Notes under the pieces: model-generated
The model's database searches: none
The model's input: the letters and a program-made list of their open reading frames with translations, nothing else
What the model was told of the DNA's origin: nothing
NCBI GenBank assembly: GCA_965220465.1
Contig: CBDCPZ010000022.1
Span: 1 to 64,000 of the forward strand
Source: JAHDHW01 sp965220465
GTDB lineage: Bacteria; Bacteroidota; Bacteroidia; Chitinophagales; Saprospiraceae
Reading direction: 5' to 3'
DNA: 64,000 nucleotides
Position numbers and translations under genes: made by a program
Part shown: positions 19,106 through 27,600 of the stretch, one piece after another
Numbering within the stretch: position 1 is the first letter of the stretch
How the letters are laid out: every line of letters begins with the position of its first letter

Positions 19106-20326
19106 TCACAACACTTTTTCAAATGCTTTGATTAGAGCATTTACTTCTTCAAGCGTATTGTAATGCACCAGGCTTACCCTCACAACGCCATCTTTTTCAG
19201 ACAATCCAAGATCGTTGATTAACTTTTTTGCATAAAAATCTCCAAATCGGATACCGATTCGATAAGGGTCGATTTTTTCAACAATTGTCGAACTTTTGAG
19301 GTTTTTATGAATGAATGAAATGGTGGGAACCCGTTCCGATTTTTTGCCGTTTTGTTTGCCGATAATTCGGGTATTTTCTTTTGTCTTTAAATAATCGATC
19401 AACAAAACCGACAACTTTTCCTCATAATCAGCTATCAAATCAAAACTCGTTTTAAACTTCATTCGATCGGCTGAATCAATTGCTTCAGGAAAATGAAAAT
19501 CATGGACTTCGACTAAGTATTGAGACAATCCTAACAAACCGTAGGTGAACTCAAAATTGAAATTACCTGGTTGAAATTTGTAAGGAGTTTCATCAATGAA
19601 ATTATGATTGATTCCATCCATTTTTTCTAACAACTCAAGTTTTCCGTATAGGATGGCTGAATGAGGGCCATACACTTTGTAAGTACTGAAAACGTAAAAA
19701 TCAACGCCAAACGCCTGAACATCAACCAGCCGGTGCGGTGCGTAGGCTACGCCATCTACGCAAATCAAGGCTCCTGCGTCGTGTACTATTTTAGCAATTT
19801 CAGGGATCGGATTGATCGTGCCGAGAATATTGGAAGCATGGACCATTGCCAACAATTTGGTTTTGTTGGAAAGTAATTTTTTGAGATCTTCCAGTTCAAA
19901 TTCCAAAGTTTTGGGATTAACTTTCCAGGTTTTTATGACAATCCCTTTTTCTTTCAAATCCGTCCAGCATGACACGTTGGCTTCATGATCCGAATTGGTG
20001 ACTATGACCTCGTCACCGGGCTGCCACTGTCTGCTCAAGCAAATACTCAGGATTCTCAAAAGCATAGTAGAAGAAGGGCCTACAATGACTTCTTCGGTGT
20101 TTTCAGCATTTATCAATTGAGCCAATTGTTTGGTTACAAATTTCAGTTTTTCACCAGCAGTAGCAGAGACTTCGTAGGAAGCGCCCAATTGAACATTATA
20201 GTTGATCATGTAATCCTGAATATTATTGATTACATTTTCCACAACTTGCGAACCTCCCGCATTATCCATGAAAATGAAATCTTTTTTCAGTGCCGGAAAT
20301 TTCGTTCTTACAAAATTGATATCCAT
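19106..20326 (-). CDS. Cysteine-desulfurase-like aminotransferase (class V)
   Basis: A 406-residue PLP enzyme. Visible motifs: MDNAGGSQVVENVINNIQDY at the N-terminus, the phosphate-binding GPSSTMLLRI, NSDHEANVSCW, the cofactor-stacking HASNILGTINPIPEIA, the Asp-containing ICVDGVAYAPHRLVDVQA and the Schiff-base lysine in FSTYKVYGPH. This layout matches the class V cysteine-desulfurase family, in particular the group annotated as cysteine desulfurase-like and not the Fe-S assembly enzymes IscS/SufS. No suf or isc genes are nearby. The substrate is uncertain; other class V activities such as kynureninase-like lyases are possible. The start is the ATG immediately before the conserved N-terminus. 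The gene is convergent with the lipoprotein gene. Confidence 0.82.
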   Translation of the reverse strand: MDINFVRTKFPALKKDFIFMDNAGGSQVVENVINNIQDYMINYNVQLGASYEVSATAGEKLKFVTKQLAQLINAENTEEVIVGPSSTMLLRILSICLSRQWQPGDEVIVTNSDHEANVSCWTDLKEKGIVIKTWKVNPKTLEFELEDLKKLLSNKTKLLAMVHASNILGTINPIPEIAKIVHDAGALICVDGVAYAPHRLVDVQAFGVDFYVFSTYKVYGPHSAILYGKLELLEKMDGINHNFIDETPYKFQPGNFNFEFTYGLLGLSQYLVEVHDFHFPEAIDSADRMKFKTSFDLIADYEEKLSVLLIDYLKTKENTRIIGKQNGKKSERVPTISFIHKNLKSSTIVEKIDPYRIGIRFGDFYAKKLINDLGLSEKDGVVRVSLVHYNTLEEVNALIKAFEKVL

Positions 20327-20544
20327 TTTGAGTTTTCTGTTTGAATGTTGTATTTTATGATTTGCGAATAAAGTGATTTTTCTTCTTTAAAATAGCATTA
20401 GTTTATATTTTTTCTTTGAATGATTCCATTTTGCTTGTTCAGTATCAAAATATTCCTGTTCGTCATGTTGGTTACTATTTAGGTTGTATTTTATTTTAAA
20501 TATTGTATTATACTTTTTCAATTAAAATCTTAAACCAGTTTACC

Positions 20545-21390
20545 ATGAAATTAAAATCTACACTCACTTTTTTTACGCTTTTGGCAATGACTTTTTTGTT
20601 GATGAATAACGCTGACGGACCAGGCTCTGTCCAAGATGAAGACCGAACCGGAAGCCCTTTAAGTTCAGGAGCCTGCAACGTAGATGGCTGTCATGACGAT
20701 GGCGTTTTTAATCCATCTGTTTCAATCGAATTATTGAAGGACAATATTGCAGTTGACAAATATATACCCGGTGAAACCTATAATATGAAAGTGACTATTA
20801 CTGCAAGTCAGGGCACACCTGAAGCTTATGGTTTTCAGGCAGTTGCGTTGAAAGATGCAAATGACGGAGCTGCGGGAACCTGGGGTAGCATTCCTGCAGG
20901 AATGCAAAGCATTATGTTGACAAATGCCAGAACTTATGTTGAACATTCGGAACCCAACACATCAAGCAATTCATTTGAATGTGAATGGATCGCACCTCAG
21001 TCCGGTACTGGAGATGTTACCTTTTATGCTGCCGGCAATGCCGTAAATGATGATAATGACAGCAGCGGAGATGGTGCACAGGCAGCGCAATTGTCCATTA
21101 CAGAAGAAAATCCGGATGGCGCCAAAGAAGTGCAATTATTATCTGGTTTTACAATATTTCCCAATCCTGTTCAGGAAGTTTTAAATTTTAAAATTAGCAG
21201 CCGTTACGCTGGAGAATTTGATTTAAGAGTCGTCGATGTTAATGGAAAAGTCAAACAGGGGCAACGCTTCGAACTCATTGAAGGACAAAACAATAAAGAG
21301 GTCAATGTCAGCAATCTCACAAACGGTTTATACCTCATTTATCTAATCGATGGTCAGAAAATAGCAAGCCAGACTATGTTGAAAATGTAG
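20545..21390 (+). CDS. Secreted choice-of-anchor V (Reeler-like) protein with T9SS tail
   Basis: About 281 residues from the ATG at 20545, which directly precedes the signal peptide MKLKSTLTFFTLLAMTFLLM. An upstream in-frame start at 20503 would add 14 non-signal residues. The mature N-terminus holds RTGSPLSSGACNVDGCHDD, a CX4CH site that is common at the start of this family and may bind heme c; this is not proven. About residues 50-195 form the Reeler-like beta domain (YNMKVTITASQGTPEAYGFQ, FECEWIAPQSGTGDVTFYAA). The C-terminal about 75 residues are a T9SS sorting domain (IFPNPVQEVLNFKISS, GLYLIYLIDGQKIAS). It is probably a surface or secreted protein; the role is unknown. Confidence 0.82.
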   Translation: MKLKSTLTFFTLLAMTFLLMNNADGPGSVQDEDRTGSPLSSGACNVDGCHDDGVFNPSVSIELLKDNIAVDKYIPGETYNMKVTITASQGTPEAYGFQAVALKDANDGAAGTWGSIPAGMQSIMLTNARTYVEHSEPNTSSNSFECEWIAPQSGTGDVTFYAAGNAVNDDNDSSGDGAQAAQLSITEENPDGAKEVQLLSGFTIFPNPVQEVLNFKISSRYAGEFDLRVVDVNGKVKQGQRFELIEGQNNKEVNVSNLTNGLYLIYLIDGQKIASQTMLKM

Positions 21391-21440
21391 CCTATTTATA
21401 ATACAATTTTTCTCTTACGCTAGTGGCATTATTCATTGAG

Positions 21441-21477
21441 CAAGAGTTCTTCAAAAGTTTTTTGGAGAACTCTTTTT
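21441..21477 (+). terminator. Rho-independent terminator
   Basis: The inverted repeat AAGAGTTCT/AGAACTCTT with a T5 run follows the T9SS-sorted gene. It may also serve the convergent oxidoreductase gene. Confidence 0.75.
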
Positions 21478-21507
21478 AGAATCAATCTTAAGCATTGATT
21501 CTAAAAA

Positions 21508-22476
21508 TTATTTCAGAATTGACAAAACAATCTTCCCAAACTGCAATCCTTTATTCATTCTTTCAAATGCTGCATTGCCGTCTTTCAATTCAAAAACATG
21601 ATCGACAATTGGGATGATTTGATGATGATTGACAAAATCGAGCATTTTTTTAAAATCATCGTCATTTCCCATCGTCGTTCCAAAAATGGAAATCTGTTTC
21701 CAGAAAAGAATCTGCGGGCTAATATTTTGAATTTTACCACGAGTTCCGCCGTAAATTGCAATTCGACATCCTGGATTAGCTAGTTTTAAAAAATGGGAAA
21801 AGCCTTCGCCGGCTGCGCTATCGATGATCACATCAAAACCTCCGGACTGGTTAGTCAGTTCTTTTTGCCAATCGTTTGATTTGTAATTTGCTCCTCCTTT
21901 TGCACCCAATTCAACGGCTTTTGATAGTTTTTCTTCGGAGCCTGAAGTGACATAAACGTCCGCTCCGGCAGCTATCGCAAATTGACAGGCAAACAAAGCA
22001 ACACCGCCACCCACGCCAGAGATCAACACTTTTTCCCCTTTTTGTAATTGGCATTTAGTAAACAATGCGCGATAAGCAGTCAAGCCAGCGAGCGGAAGGG
22101 CAGCTGCTTGCTCAAAGCTTAGATGTGCGGGTTTTTCAAAAATTTTATTTTCCGGTACCCATACTTGCTCCGCGAATGTTCCATTGTCCGGTAATCCTAG
22201 AATCTTATAATCTTTTTGTTGGTAATTTGGATTTTCGCCCCAGTTCAAACTTGGATTGATAATGACCTCTCGATCTTTATAAAAACCTGCCCCATCCGAA
22301 CCTAAAATGATAGGGAAAACAATTCCCGGATATAAACCTTGAGTGACATAAACATCACGATGATTGAGTGCAGCGGCTTTTATATTTACGACAACTTTTC
22401 CGTTTTCAGGATTTAAATTATCAATCTCTTTATAATGCAAAGCCTGCTTTTCTCCTTCCAGAACAAGTGCTTTCAT
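21508..22476 (-). CDS. Zinc-independent alcohol dehydrogenase / quinone oxidoreductase family
   Basis: A 322-residue medium-chain dehydrogenase/reductase. Visible features: the N-terminal GroES-like domain (VVVNIKAAALNHRDVYVTQG, FPIILGSDGAG), the domain hinge AAALPLAGLTAYRAL, the NADP-binding glycine motif VLISGVGGGVALFACQFA, and SGSEEKLSKAVELGAKGG. The catalytic zinc Cys and the structural four-Cys lobe are missing, which points to the quinone-oxidoreductase subgroup that reduces alpha,beta-unsaturated carbonyls or quinones with NAD(P)H. It acts in the cytoplasm. It stands alone on the minus strand between divergent and convergent neighbours, so it is probably its own transcription unit. The exact substrate cannot be deduced. 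Confidence 0.87.
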   Translation of the reverse strand: MKALVLEGEKQALHYKEIDNLNPENGKVVVNIKAAALNHRDVYVTQGLYPGIVFPIILGSDGAGFYKDREVIINPSLNWGENPNYQQKDYKILGLPDNGTFAEQVWVPENKIFEKPAHLSFEQAAALPLAGLTAYRALFTKCQLQKGEKVLISGVGGGVALFACQFAIAAGADVYVTSGSEEKLSKAVELGAKGGANYKSNDWQKELTNQSGGFDVIIDSAAGEGFSHFLKLANPGCRIAIYGGTRGKIQNISPQILFWKQISIFGTTMGNDDDFKKMLDFVNHHQIIPIVDHVFELKDGNAAFERMNKGLQFGKIVLSILK

Positions 22477-22656
22477 ATTTTTATTTAACTGTTAATATTC
22501 AAACATAGCGAATTGCTTTGAGTTTAAAAAATGGATTCGAAGGACAGAATTACTTCGACAAGCTTTTTTGTATTAATTTAGTGATTCAGGATTTTCCATT
22601 CATTTTAAACAGTCGTAAAAATTATTGAAATTTAGCCAAATAACTTAAAAGTAATA

Positions 22657-23130
22657 ATGGATAAACTTAATGCAGATCATCGATTCGAGCAATTAAACCT
22701 TCAATTACCTCCACCAGCAAAGCCTTTAGGCGTTTACAAACCTTTTTTGATTGTTGGTAAAAAGGTTTATGTTTCAGGCCATGGAACCCTGCAGTCAGAT
22801 GGTAGTTTCATTGTTGGACGAGTTGGATTAGATCTTAGCGTTGAAGAAGCAAAGCTGGCAGCACAGCAGGTTGGATTGGCTATTCTGGCTACACTAAAAG
22901 CGAACTTAGGCAGTTTAAATCGAATCAAAAGGCTGATCAAAGTATTCGGTATGGTAAACGTTTCTCATGATTTTGAAAGGCATCCATATGTCATCAACGG
23001 TTGCAGCGAACTATTTGCTCACATCTGGGGAGAGGAATATGGCGTTGGTGTCAGAAGTGCCGTGGGAGTGAGCTCTTTGCCAGATAATATTCCCGTAGAA
23101 ATCGAAGCCGTCTTTGAGCTGAATGATTAA
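22657..23130 (+). CDS. RidA/YjgF family enamine deaminase-like protein
   Basis: A 157-residue protein. Family signs: VGKKVYVSGHGTLQSDGS, LAAQQVGLAILATLKANLGS, IKRLIKVFGMVNVSHDF, and the C-terminal GVRSAVGVSSLPDNIPVEIEAVFEL. Length and the HPYVINGCSELFAHIWGE segment match the longer YjgF-like branch. Classic RidA hydrolyses 2-aminoacrylate and related imines released by PLP enzymes. In this family the arginine in GVRSAVG (the R105 equivalent) holds the substrate carboxylate. It lies upstream of a D-threonine-aldolase-like PLP enzyme on the same strand, which fits a detoxifying role. The four-helix-bundle gene and its repeats sit between the two. Confidence 0.88.
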   Translation: MDKLNADHRFEQLNLQLPPPAKPLGVYKPFLIVGKKVYVSGHGTLQSDGSFIVGRVGLDLSVEEAKLAAQQVGLAILATLKANLGSLNRIKRLIKVFGMVNVSHDFERHPYVINGCSELFAHIWGEEYGVGVRSAVGVSSLPDNIPVEIEAVFELND

Positions 23131-23132
23131 GA

Positions 23133-23160
23133 TGATATGCTAATGTGCTAATGTGATGAT
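23133..23160. repeat. 8-bp repeat units upstream of the four-helix-bundle gene
   Basis: Contains TGCTAATG twice plus a variant (TGATGATC). Read on the opposite strand, the unit is CATTAGCA, the same family as the array at 23573-23627, so the gene lies between inverted arrays. Confidence 0.6.
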
Positions 23161-23201
23161 CGGGAGAATTCTAATTTGGTAATTGTTTTAAAAACTTAAG
23201 T

Positions 23202-23570
23202 ATGATGAAAGAAAATGCGATACTGAGATTGTCTTTGGAATTCGCGTTGGCGATTATTGCTTTTTGTGAAGAGTTGGAAAATGGAAGGAAATATGTCATT
23301 GCCAGGCAATTATTGAAATCGGGAACTTCAATTGGGGCAAATATACGTGAAGCACAAAGCCCGGAAAGCAAAGCTGATTTTATACATAAAATGAAGATAG
23401 CTGCCAAAGAAGCCGCTGAAACAGAGTATTGGCTCTTGCTTTGCCAGCATTCCGAAAATTATCCTAACTGTGAACATCTATTGAAAAGCTTGTTACCGCT
23501 ACAAAAACTGCTCTCATCAATTATCCGTTCTTCTAAAGATAAATATCGAGTTAGCAAATCAAATCATTAA
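23202..23570 (+). CDS. Four-helix-bundle protein (23S rRNA intervening-sequence protein family)
   Basis: A 122-residue helical protein of the S23/IVP family: LRLSLEFALAIIAFCEELEN, RQLLKSGTSIGANIREAQSP, DFIHKMKIAAKEAAETEYWL and LLPLQKLLSSIIRSSK are the expected four helices, and SIGANIREA is the family hallmark. The family was first seen in intervening sequences of 23S rRNA and is related to the Avd accessory protein of diversity-generating retroelements; its function is not settled. Here no rRNA or reverse transcriptase is nearby. The gene is flanked by inverted 8-bp tandem arrays on both sides and interrupts the RidA/D-threonine-aldolase pair, as a mobile cassette would. Confidence 0.88.
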   Translation: MMKENAILRLSLEFALAIIAFCEELENGRKYVIARQLLKSGTSIGANIREAQSPESKADFIHKMKIAAKEAAETEYWLLLCQHSENYPNCEHLLKSLLPLQKLLSSIIRSSKDKYRVSKSNH

Positions 23571-23572
23571 TT

Positions 23573-23627
23573 CATCAGCACATCAGCACATCAACACATC
23601 AACACATTACCACATTACCACATTATC
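23573..23627. repeat. 8-bp tandem array downstream of the four-helix-bundle gene
   Basis: The array reads as 8-bp units in pairs: CATCAGCA x2, CATCAACA x2, CATTACCA x2, then CATTATCC. It ends about 10 bp before the next start codon. Confidence 0.8.
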
Positions 23628-23637
23628 CCTTGCTCTT

Positions 23638-24744
23638 ATGACTCCCTGGTACAAAATAAAAAACATCGACGAAATTGATTCACCGGCTTTGGTCGTCTAT
23701 CCGAAAAGAATATTGAAGAATATCCAGGAAATGATCCGTGTCGCCGGAAGTCCGGCTGGTTTACAACCTCACGTTAAAACGTACAAGATGGCAGAGATCG
23801 TGGAGATGCAAATAAAACAAGGCATCTCAAAATTCAAATGTGCAACAATTGCTGAAGGAGAAATGCTGGGAATACTTGGCGCTGAAGAGGTTTTGCTGGC
23901 TTATCAACCCGTTGGCCCGAAAGTGAACCGTTTATTGAAACTGAGTCAAAAATTTCCTCAAACCCGATTTTCTGCTTTAGTGGATAATAAAAATGCTGCA
24001 AAATATTTGTCAGAAACATTTGAAAATGCCGATTGGGTTTTGGATGTTTTTTTGGATTTGGATGTTGGAATGCACCGTTCTGGAATTCCTGCAAATGAAA
24101 AAGCATATGAGCTTTATTTGTTTTGTAAATCCCAAAATGGTGTCAATCCTGTTGGTCTTCACGCTTATGACGGACATATTCGCGAAACTGATTTGTCCCT
24201 TAGAAAAGCAAAATGCGATGAATGTTTCGAACCTGTTGAATCTTTGGCTTTGAAAATTGAAAAACTCGATGGAAAAAGGCCAACCATCGTTGCCGGAGGA
24301 TCTCCAACTTTTCCGATTCATGGAAAAAGACAAAATGTTTTGGCAAGCCCTGGAACCTGTCTGCTTTGGGATTGGGGTTACGCAAGTATGTTTCCAGATC
24401 AAAAATTTCAATACGGAGCATTGGTGATTAGCCGTATTATTTCAAAATTGGAGCATGACAAAATTTGTGTTGATTTAGGTCATAAAAGTGTTGCCGCTGA
24501 AATGCCATTTCCAAGAGTTCATTTTTTAAATCTCCCTGATGCTAAACAGATTAGTCAGAGTGAAGAACATCTCGTTTTAGAAATTGAAAACAATAAAAAT
24601 CTGGAAATTGGAAAAGTCCTTTATGGCATTCCAAAACATATTTGCCCAACTTGTGCACTTTATGAAAAAGCCCATGTTGTTGAAAATGGGGAAATTAAAA
24701 AAGAATGGCGAATCCTTGCAAGAGATAGAAAAATCACGATTTAA
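23638..24744 (+). CDS. D-threonine aldolase / D-serine dehydratase family PLP enzyme
   Basis: A 368-residue fold-type III (alanine-racemase-like) PLP enzyme. The cofactor lysine lies in LQPHVKTYKM near residue 48. SPALVVYPKRILKNI opens the barrel, and DLDVGMHRSGI, LHAYDGHIR and VAGGSPTFPIH line the active site. C-terminal KHICPTCALYEKAHVV supplies the His and Cys metal ligands typical of the D-threonine aldolase/D-serine dehydratase group. It cleaves or dehydrates D-beta-hydroxy amino acids; which reaction cannot be told from sequence alone. A dehydratase would release an enamine, which would explain RidA two genes upstream. Confidence 0.86.
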   Translation: MTPWYKIKNIDEIDSPALVVYPKRILKNIQEMIRVAGSPAGLQPHVKTYKMAEIVEMQIKQGISKFKCATIAEGEMLGILGAEEVLLAYQPVGPKVNRLLKLSQKFPQTRFSALVDNKNAAKYLSETFENADWVLDVFLDLDVGMHRSGIPANEKAYELYLFCKSQNGVNPVGLHAYDGHIRETDLSLRKAKCDECFEPVESLALKIEKLDGKRPTIVAGGSPTFPIHGKRQNVLASPGTCLLWDWGYASMFPDQKFQYGALVISRIISKLEHDKICVDLGHKSVAAEMPFPRVHFLNLPDAKQISQSEEHLVLEIENNKNLEIGKVLYGIPKHICPTCALYEKAHVVENGEIKKEWRILARDRKITI

Positions 24745-24830
24745 TCATCTGGGCTCATCGGAATTGGATTATGCTAAAGCTATTAATTTTTATATTTTGA
24801 ACTGAGTTTCAGATTAATTAATCTATCATT

Positions 24831-26273
24831 ATGAGATTTTTTAAAAAACTTATCCGACCTACCATGTTTGTAATAGCATTTATAATATCGCTTTTTTTTA
24901 TAATAATTTTAGTTAGAGCCTGGGATGCACGATCAATGCCAGACTTAAACGCTTGGCATACTACCTCGATAGATGACGAGTTGCTGATTGTCAAACCATA
25001 TGATAATATTGATGCTTACTTGAAAGATGAGGATGTATACATTCGAAAAATGTTTGCTAAAGTTGCAGATAAAACCAGTAGCAAATACAATCGATTTAAT
25101 CCGGAAAGTATGGTATATCCGTTTTCCGGGGATGATAATTTAAATGCCTCCTTTGTTTATGACCCCGGCGAAAAAAATACCAAAGGGGTAATGCTACTTT
25201 TACATGGATTGTCCGATTCGCCTTATCATATGCGCGCTTTAGGTCAGGTATTTAAACAAAAAGGATTTTATGTCCTGGGTCTGAGGCTGCCGGGTCATGG
25301 CACCTTACCTTCCGGTTTGCAAAATGTCACCTGGCAACAGTGGGTCAAGGCAACTAAATGGGGGGCAACACAGCTTCATCAAATAGCAGAGGAGCGTGGC
25401 GGTATACCTTTATATATGGGCGGGTTCTCTACGGGCGGAGCCTTGGTTTTGAATTACGCTCTTAATGCACTGAGCGATGAAAAATTGTTTAAACCACAAA
25501 AGTTGTTTCTTTTTTCGCCTGCCATCGGAGTTTCACAAATGGCACGCCTTTCCACCTGGCATAAATTGTTGAGTTGGATGGAATATTTTAAAAAATTTAG
25601 TTGGTTGGATATCTTACCCGAATACGATCCAGCTAAATATAATTCGTTTACAAAAAATGCAGGTCGCCAAATATTTTTATTGACTCTTGAGAATAAAAAT
25701 CTTATGCAAAAAATTGCCAAAGCTAATCGGCAACATGAAGTTCCTTCTATGATCGCATTTCAATCTTTAGTAGATGCTACCGTATTTTCGGACGATTTGC
25801 TCGAGATGTATGACGAAATCGGAACCTCAAAGGATAAGCTATTTGTATTTGACATCAACCGAAACTATAATGATTTTATACAGAAAAATGCCTTAAATAT
25901 TGACCCAAAGGAAATAAAGTTCAAGCAGACCAGTAAACCACGGCTAAGTATTCTTATCAATAAGGTGAAAAAAGACAGTACTGATGGACCTTCCAGCTGC
26001 GGGATTTACATGCGTGGAAATAATAATGAACTAATTAATGTTTACCCGGAGAATCACTCAGCCTGGCCCGACGAATATTTTGCAATCTCTCATGTTGCTG
26101 TTCCAATTGCTCCTGACGATGAAATTTATGGCGATAGTTCGATTTTAGGAACCATGTCAGTGCATGGCGAGCGTAATGTGCTTTTAATATCATCAGACGA
26201 CTTTATGCGAATTCGTTACAACCCGTTTTTTGATTTGATGAAAATGGAGGTTCAAAACTTTATTGAAGAGTAA
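24831..26273 (+). CDS. Membrane-anchored alpha/beta hydrolase
   Basis: A 480-residue protein. Residues about 12-30 (MFVIAFIISLFFIIILVRAW) form an N-terminal signal anchor. The hydrolase core begins near residue 120: GVMLLLHGLSDSPYHMRAL is the oxyanion loop, LGLRLPGHGTLPSG follows, and the nucleophile is the Ser in MGGFSTGGAL. A late HGERN segment is a candidate for the catalytic His. At 480 residues it is longer than a typical lysophospholipase or monoglyceride-lipase-like hydrolase (about 280-320), with an extended insert between the core and the His. It probably faces the periplasm and cleaves a lipid or carboxylic ester. It appears to be transcribed alone. Confidence 0.82.
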   Translation: MRFFKKLIRPTMFVIAFIISLFFIIILVRAWDARSMPDLNAWHTTSIDDELLIVKPYDNIDAYLKDEDVYIRKMFAKVADKTSSKYNRFNPESMVYPFSGDDNLNASFVYDPGEKNTKGVMLLLHGLSDSPYHMRALGQVFKQKGFYVLGLRLPGHGTLPSGLQNVTWQQWVKATKWGATQLHQIAEERGGIPLYMGGFSTGGALVLNYALNALSDEKLFKPQKLFLFSPAIGVSQMARLSTWHKLLSWMEYFKKFSWLDILPEYDPAKYNSFTKNAGRQIFLLTLENKNLMQKIAKANRQHEVPSMIAFQSLVDATVFSDDLLEMYDEIGTSKDKLFVFDINRNYNDFIQKNALNIDPKEIKFKQTSKPRLSILINKVKKDSTDGPSSCGIYMRGNNNELINVYPENHSAWPDEYFAISHVAVPIAPDDEIYGDSSILGTMSVHGERNVLLISSDDFMRIRYNPFFDLMKMEVQNFIEE

Positions 26274-26349
26274 AGAAAATTTCAATATTTTAGACCCCCT
26301 TATTTTAAAAGTTTAACGAATGTGGCCTGTGACGAATGATAACGGTTTG

Positions 26350-26799
26350 TCATCCTCTCATTTTATCCAATAACGCATTCATCGTATCAATTTCCTGTTC
26401 TGATAGATTTGAATAGATTTCATCAATTCTGTGTCTTTCCAAATCCATGTTTTCAACAATTTGAAGCCCTTTTTGATTAATGGTAACATCAACCAAACGT
26501 TTATCAAAATCAGATGGGCTTTTATTTACAAGCCCTTTTTTTATAAGCCGGTCAACGAGTCTGGAAACACCGGCATTTTTTTCCATCATCCGCTGCAGTA
26601 TTTCTGAAGTAGTCAATCCCTCAGGATATTGTCCCCTCAAAATTCGAAGTACATTGTATTGTTGGGAGGTGAGTCCATGTTCTCCGAAAAAAGCCTGTAA
26701 TTTTTCATAAGCCCAAACGTGCGTGAAGATCAGATTGATACTCAGTTTTTGCTGTTTTGAAGGGAATTTTTTGACTTGAATTTCATCTTCTATCCTCAT
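26350..26799 (-). CDS. MarR family transcriptional regulator
   Basis: A 149-residue winged-helix regulator. Visible parts: dimerisation helix (KQQKLSINLIFTHVWAYEKL), recognition region (GLTSQQYNVLRILRGQYPEGLTTSEI), the wing with MMEKNAGVSRLVDRLIKKGLV and DKRLVDVTINQKGLQIVENM, and a C-terminal dimer helix. The 36-bp palindrome 49 bp upstream of its start shares a 12-bp core with a palindrome upstream of the next gene, so it very probably represses both itself and the SnoaL-like gene. The ligand is unknown; phenolic or oxidative signals are common in the family. Confidence 0.9.
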   Translation of the reverse strand: MRIEDEIQVKKFPSKQQKLSINLIFTHVWAYEKLQAFFGEHGLTSQQYNVLRILRGQYPEGLTTSEILQRMMEKNAGVSRLVDRLIKKGLVNKSPSDFDKRLVDVTINQKGLQIVENMDLERHRIDEIYSNLSEQEIDTMNALLDKMRG

Positions 26800-26847
26800 G
26801 ATAGGATTAATTTTATAAAATTTTTTATGGTAATCAGGCAGCTAAAA

Positions 26848-26883
26848 TAAGCAAAAACGATGACTAGTCATCGTTTTTGCTTA
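26848..26883. promoter_or_regulatory. Palindromic operator upstream of marR-like gene
   Basis: A perfect 36-bp inverted repeat centred on ATGACTAGTCAT. It sits between the end of the SnoaL-like gene and the start of the MarR gene. The same core recurs at 27432-27443. It could also act as a hairpin terminator for the upstream gene. Confidence 0.75.
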
Positions 26884-26888
26884 AAAAA

Positions 26889-27395
26889 TTACTTTGTTGG
26901 AGGACTCATTTTATTAAAAATATATCGGGCAATTTTCCACTCCCCGTTTTCTTTTTTAAATATAAACAGTTCTCGGTTTTCTTCCGGAACGGTAATATTT
27001 GCTGCAAGAATGTCTGTAGTTCCTTTTGAAATAGTTCTTGCAAAGGCGAAATTATCATGAACTTCGATTTCATCAATGCTAAAAACGATGTTCAGTTTGA
27101 TTTGGCTAAAAACATAATTGTAAGCTGTCTCGACAGCTTCTTTTCCAATGCTCGTTGGAGCTTCCGAAGGCATGAACACACCATCTTCTGCATAGAGTTT
27201 TAGGATTGCTTTTGTATCGGAGGCGTTCAATGCTTTTTCATAATTATGCAAAAGTGCCTTGATAGATTTAACTGCTTCTTTGTTCATTTCTTTTTGATTT
27301 GTGGTGATGAAATTTGGGTTATTTGCTAGTTTTCCGCTGTCAAAGGATTGAAACATTAGTGCAGAAAACAAAACCAGGAAAAAAGTGATTTTCAT
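26889..27395 (-). CDS. Secreted SnoaL/NTF2-like domain protein
   Basis: A 168-residue protein. The N-terminus MKITFFLVLFSALMFQSF is a signal peptide. The rest is one cystatin-like NTF2 fold: AVKSIKALLHNYEKALNASD, ILKLYAEDGVFMPSEAP, GKEAVETAYNYVFSQ, and the closing strands ELFIFKKENGEWKIARYIFNK. This is the SgcJ/EcaC-type SnoaL-like group, whose members are often of unknown substrate. The upstream palindrome at 27429-27446 carries the same core as the MarR operator, so expression is probably controlled by the adjacent MarR protein. Confidence 0.82.
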   Translation of the reverse strand: MKITFFLVLFSALMFQSFDSGKLANNPNFITTNQKEMNKEAVKSIKALLHNYEKALNASDTKAILKLYAEDGVFMPSEAPTSIGKEAVETAYNYVFSQIKLNIVFSIDEIEVHDNFAFARTISKGTTDILAANITVPEENRELFIFKKENGEWKIARYIFNKMSPPTK

Positions 27396-27428
27396 GTTTT
27401 AAGTATTTTAATGAATAATACTGCAAAT

Positions 27429-27446
27429 TTAATGACTAGTCATTAA
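27429..27446. promoter_or_regulatory. Second copy of the ATGACTAGTCAT operator
   Basis: An 18-bp perfect palindrome with the 12-bp core ATGACTAGTCAT, 34 bp upstream of the SnoaL-like start, where a repressor would cover the promoter. The other 27396-27600 bases show no gene. Confidence 0.75.
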
Positions 27447-27600
27447 TGATGCAACATTAATTGAAATTAAAATTTTTATTCAAGTTATTTTGTGTGTTAT
27501 TTAAACTATATATTCCGCTCGATTGACCTGTTTGTAGAAAATAGGTTTTCCTTAGAAAGAATTGTATTATTTTAGGAAATTCAAAAGTTCAAATTAATTT

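Noticed and set aside
23573..23627. CRISPR array
   Set aside because: The repeats are 8 bp with no spacers and no cas genes are present.
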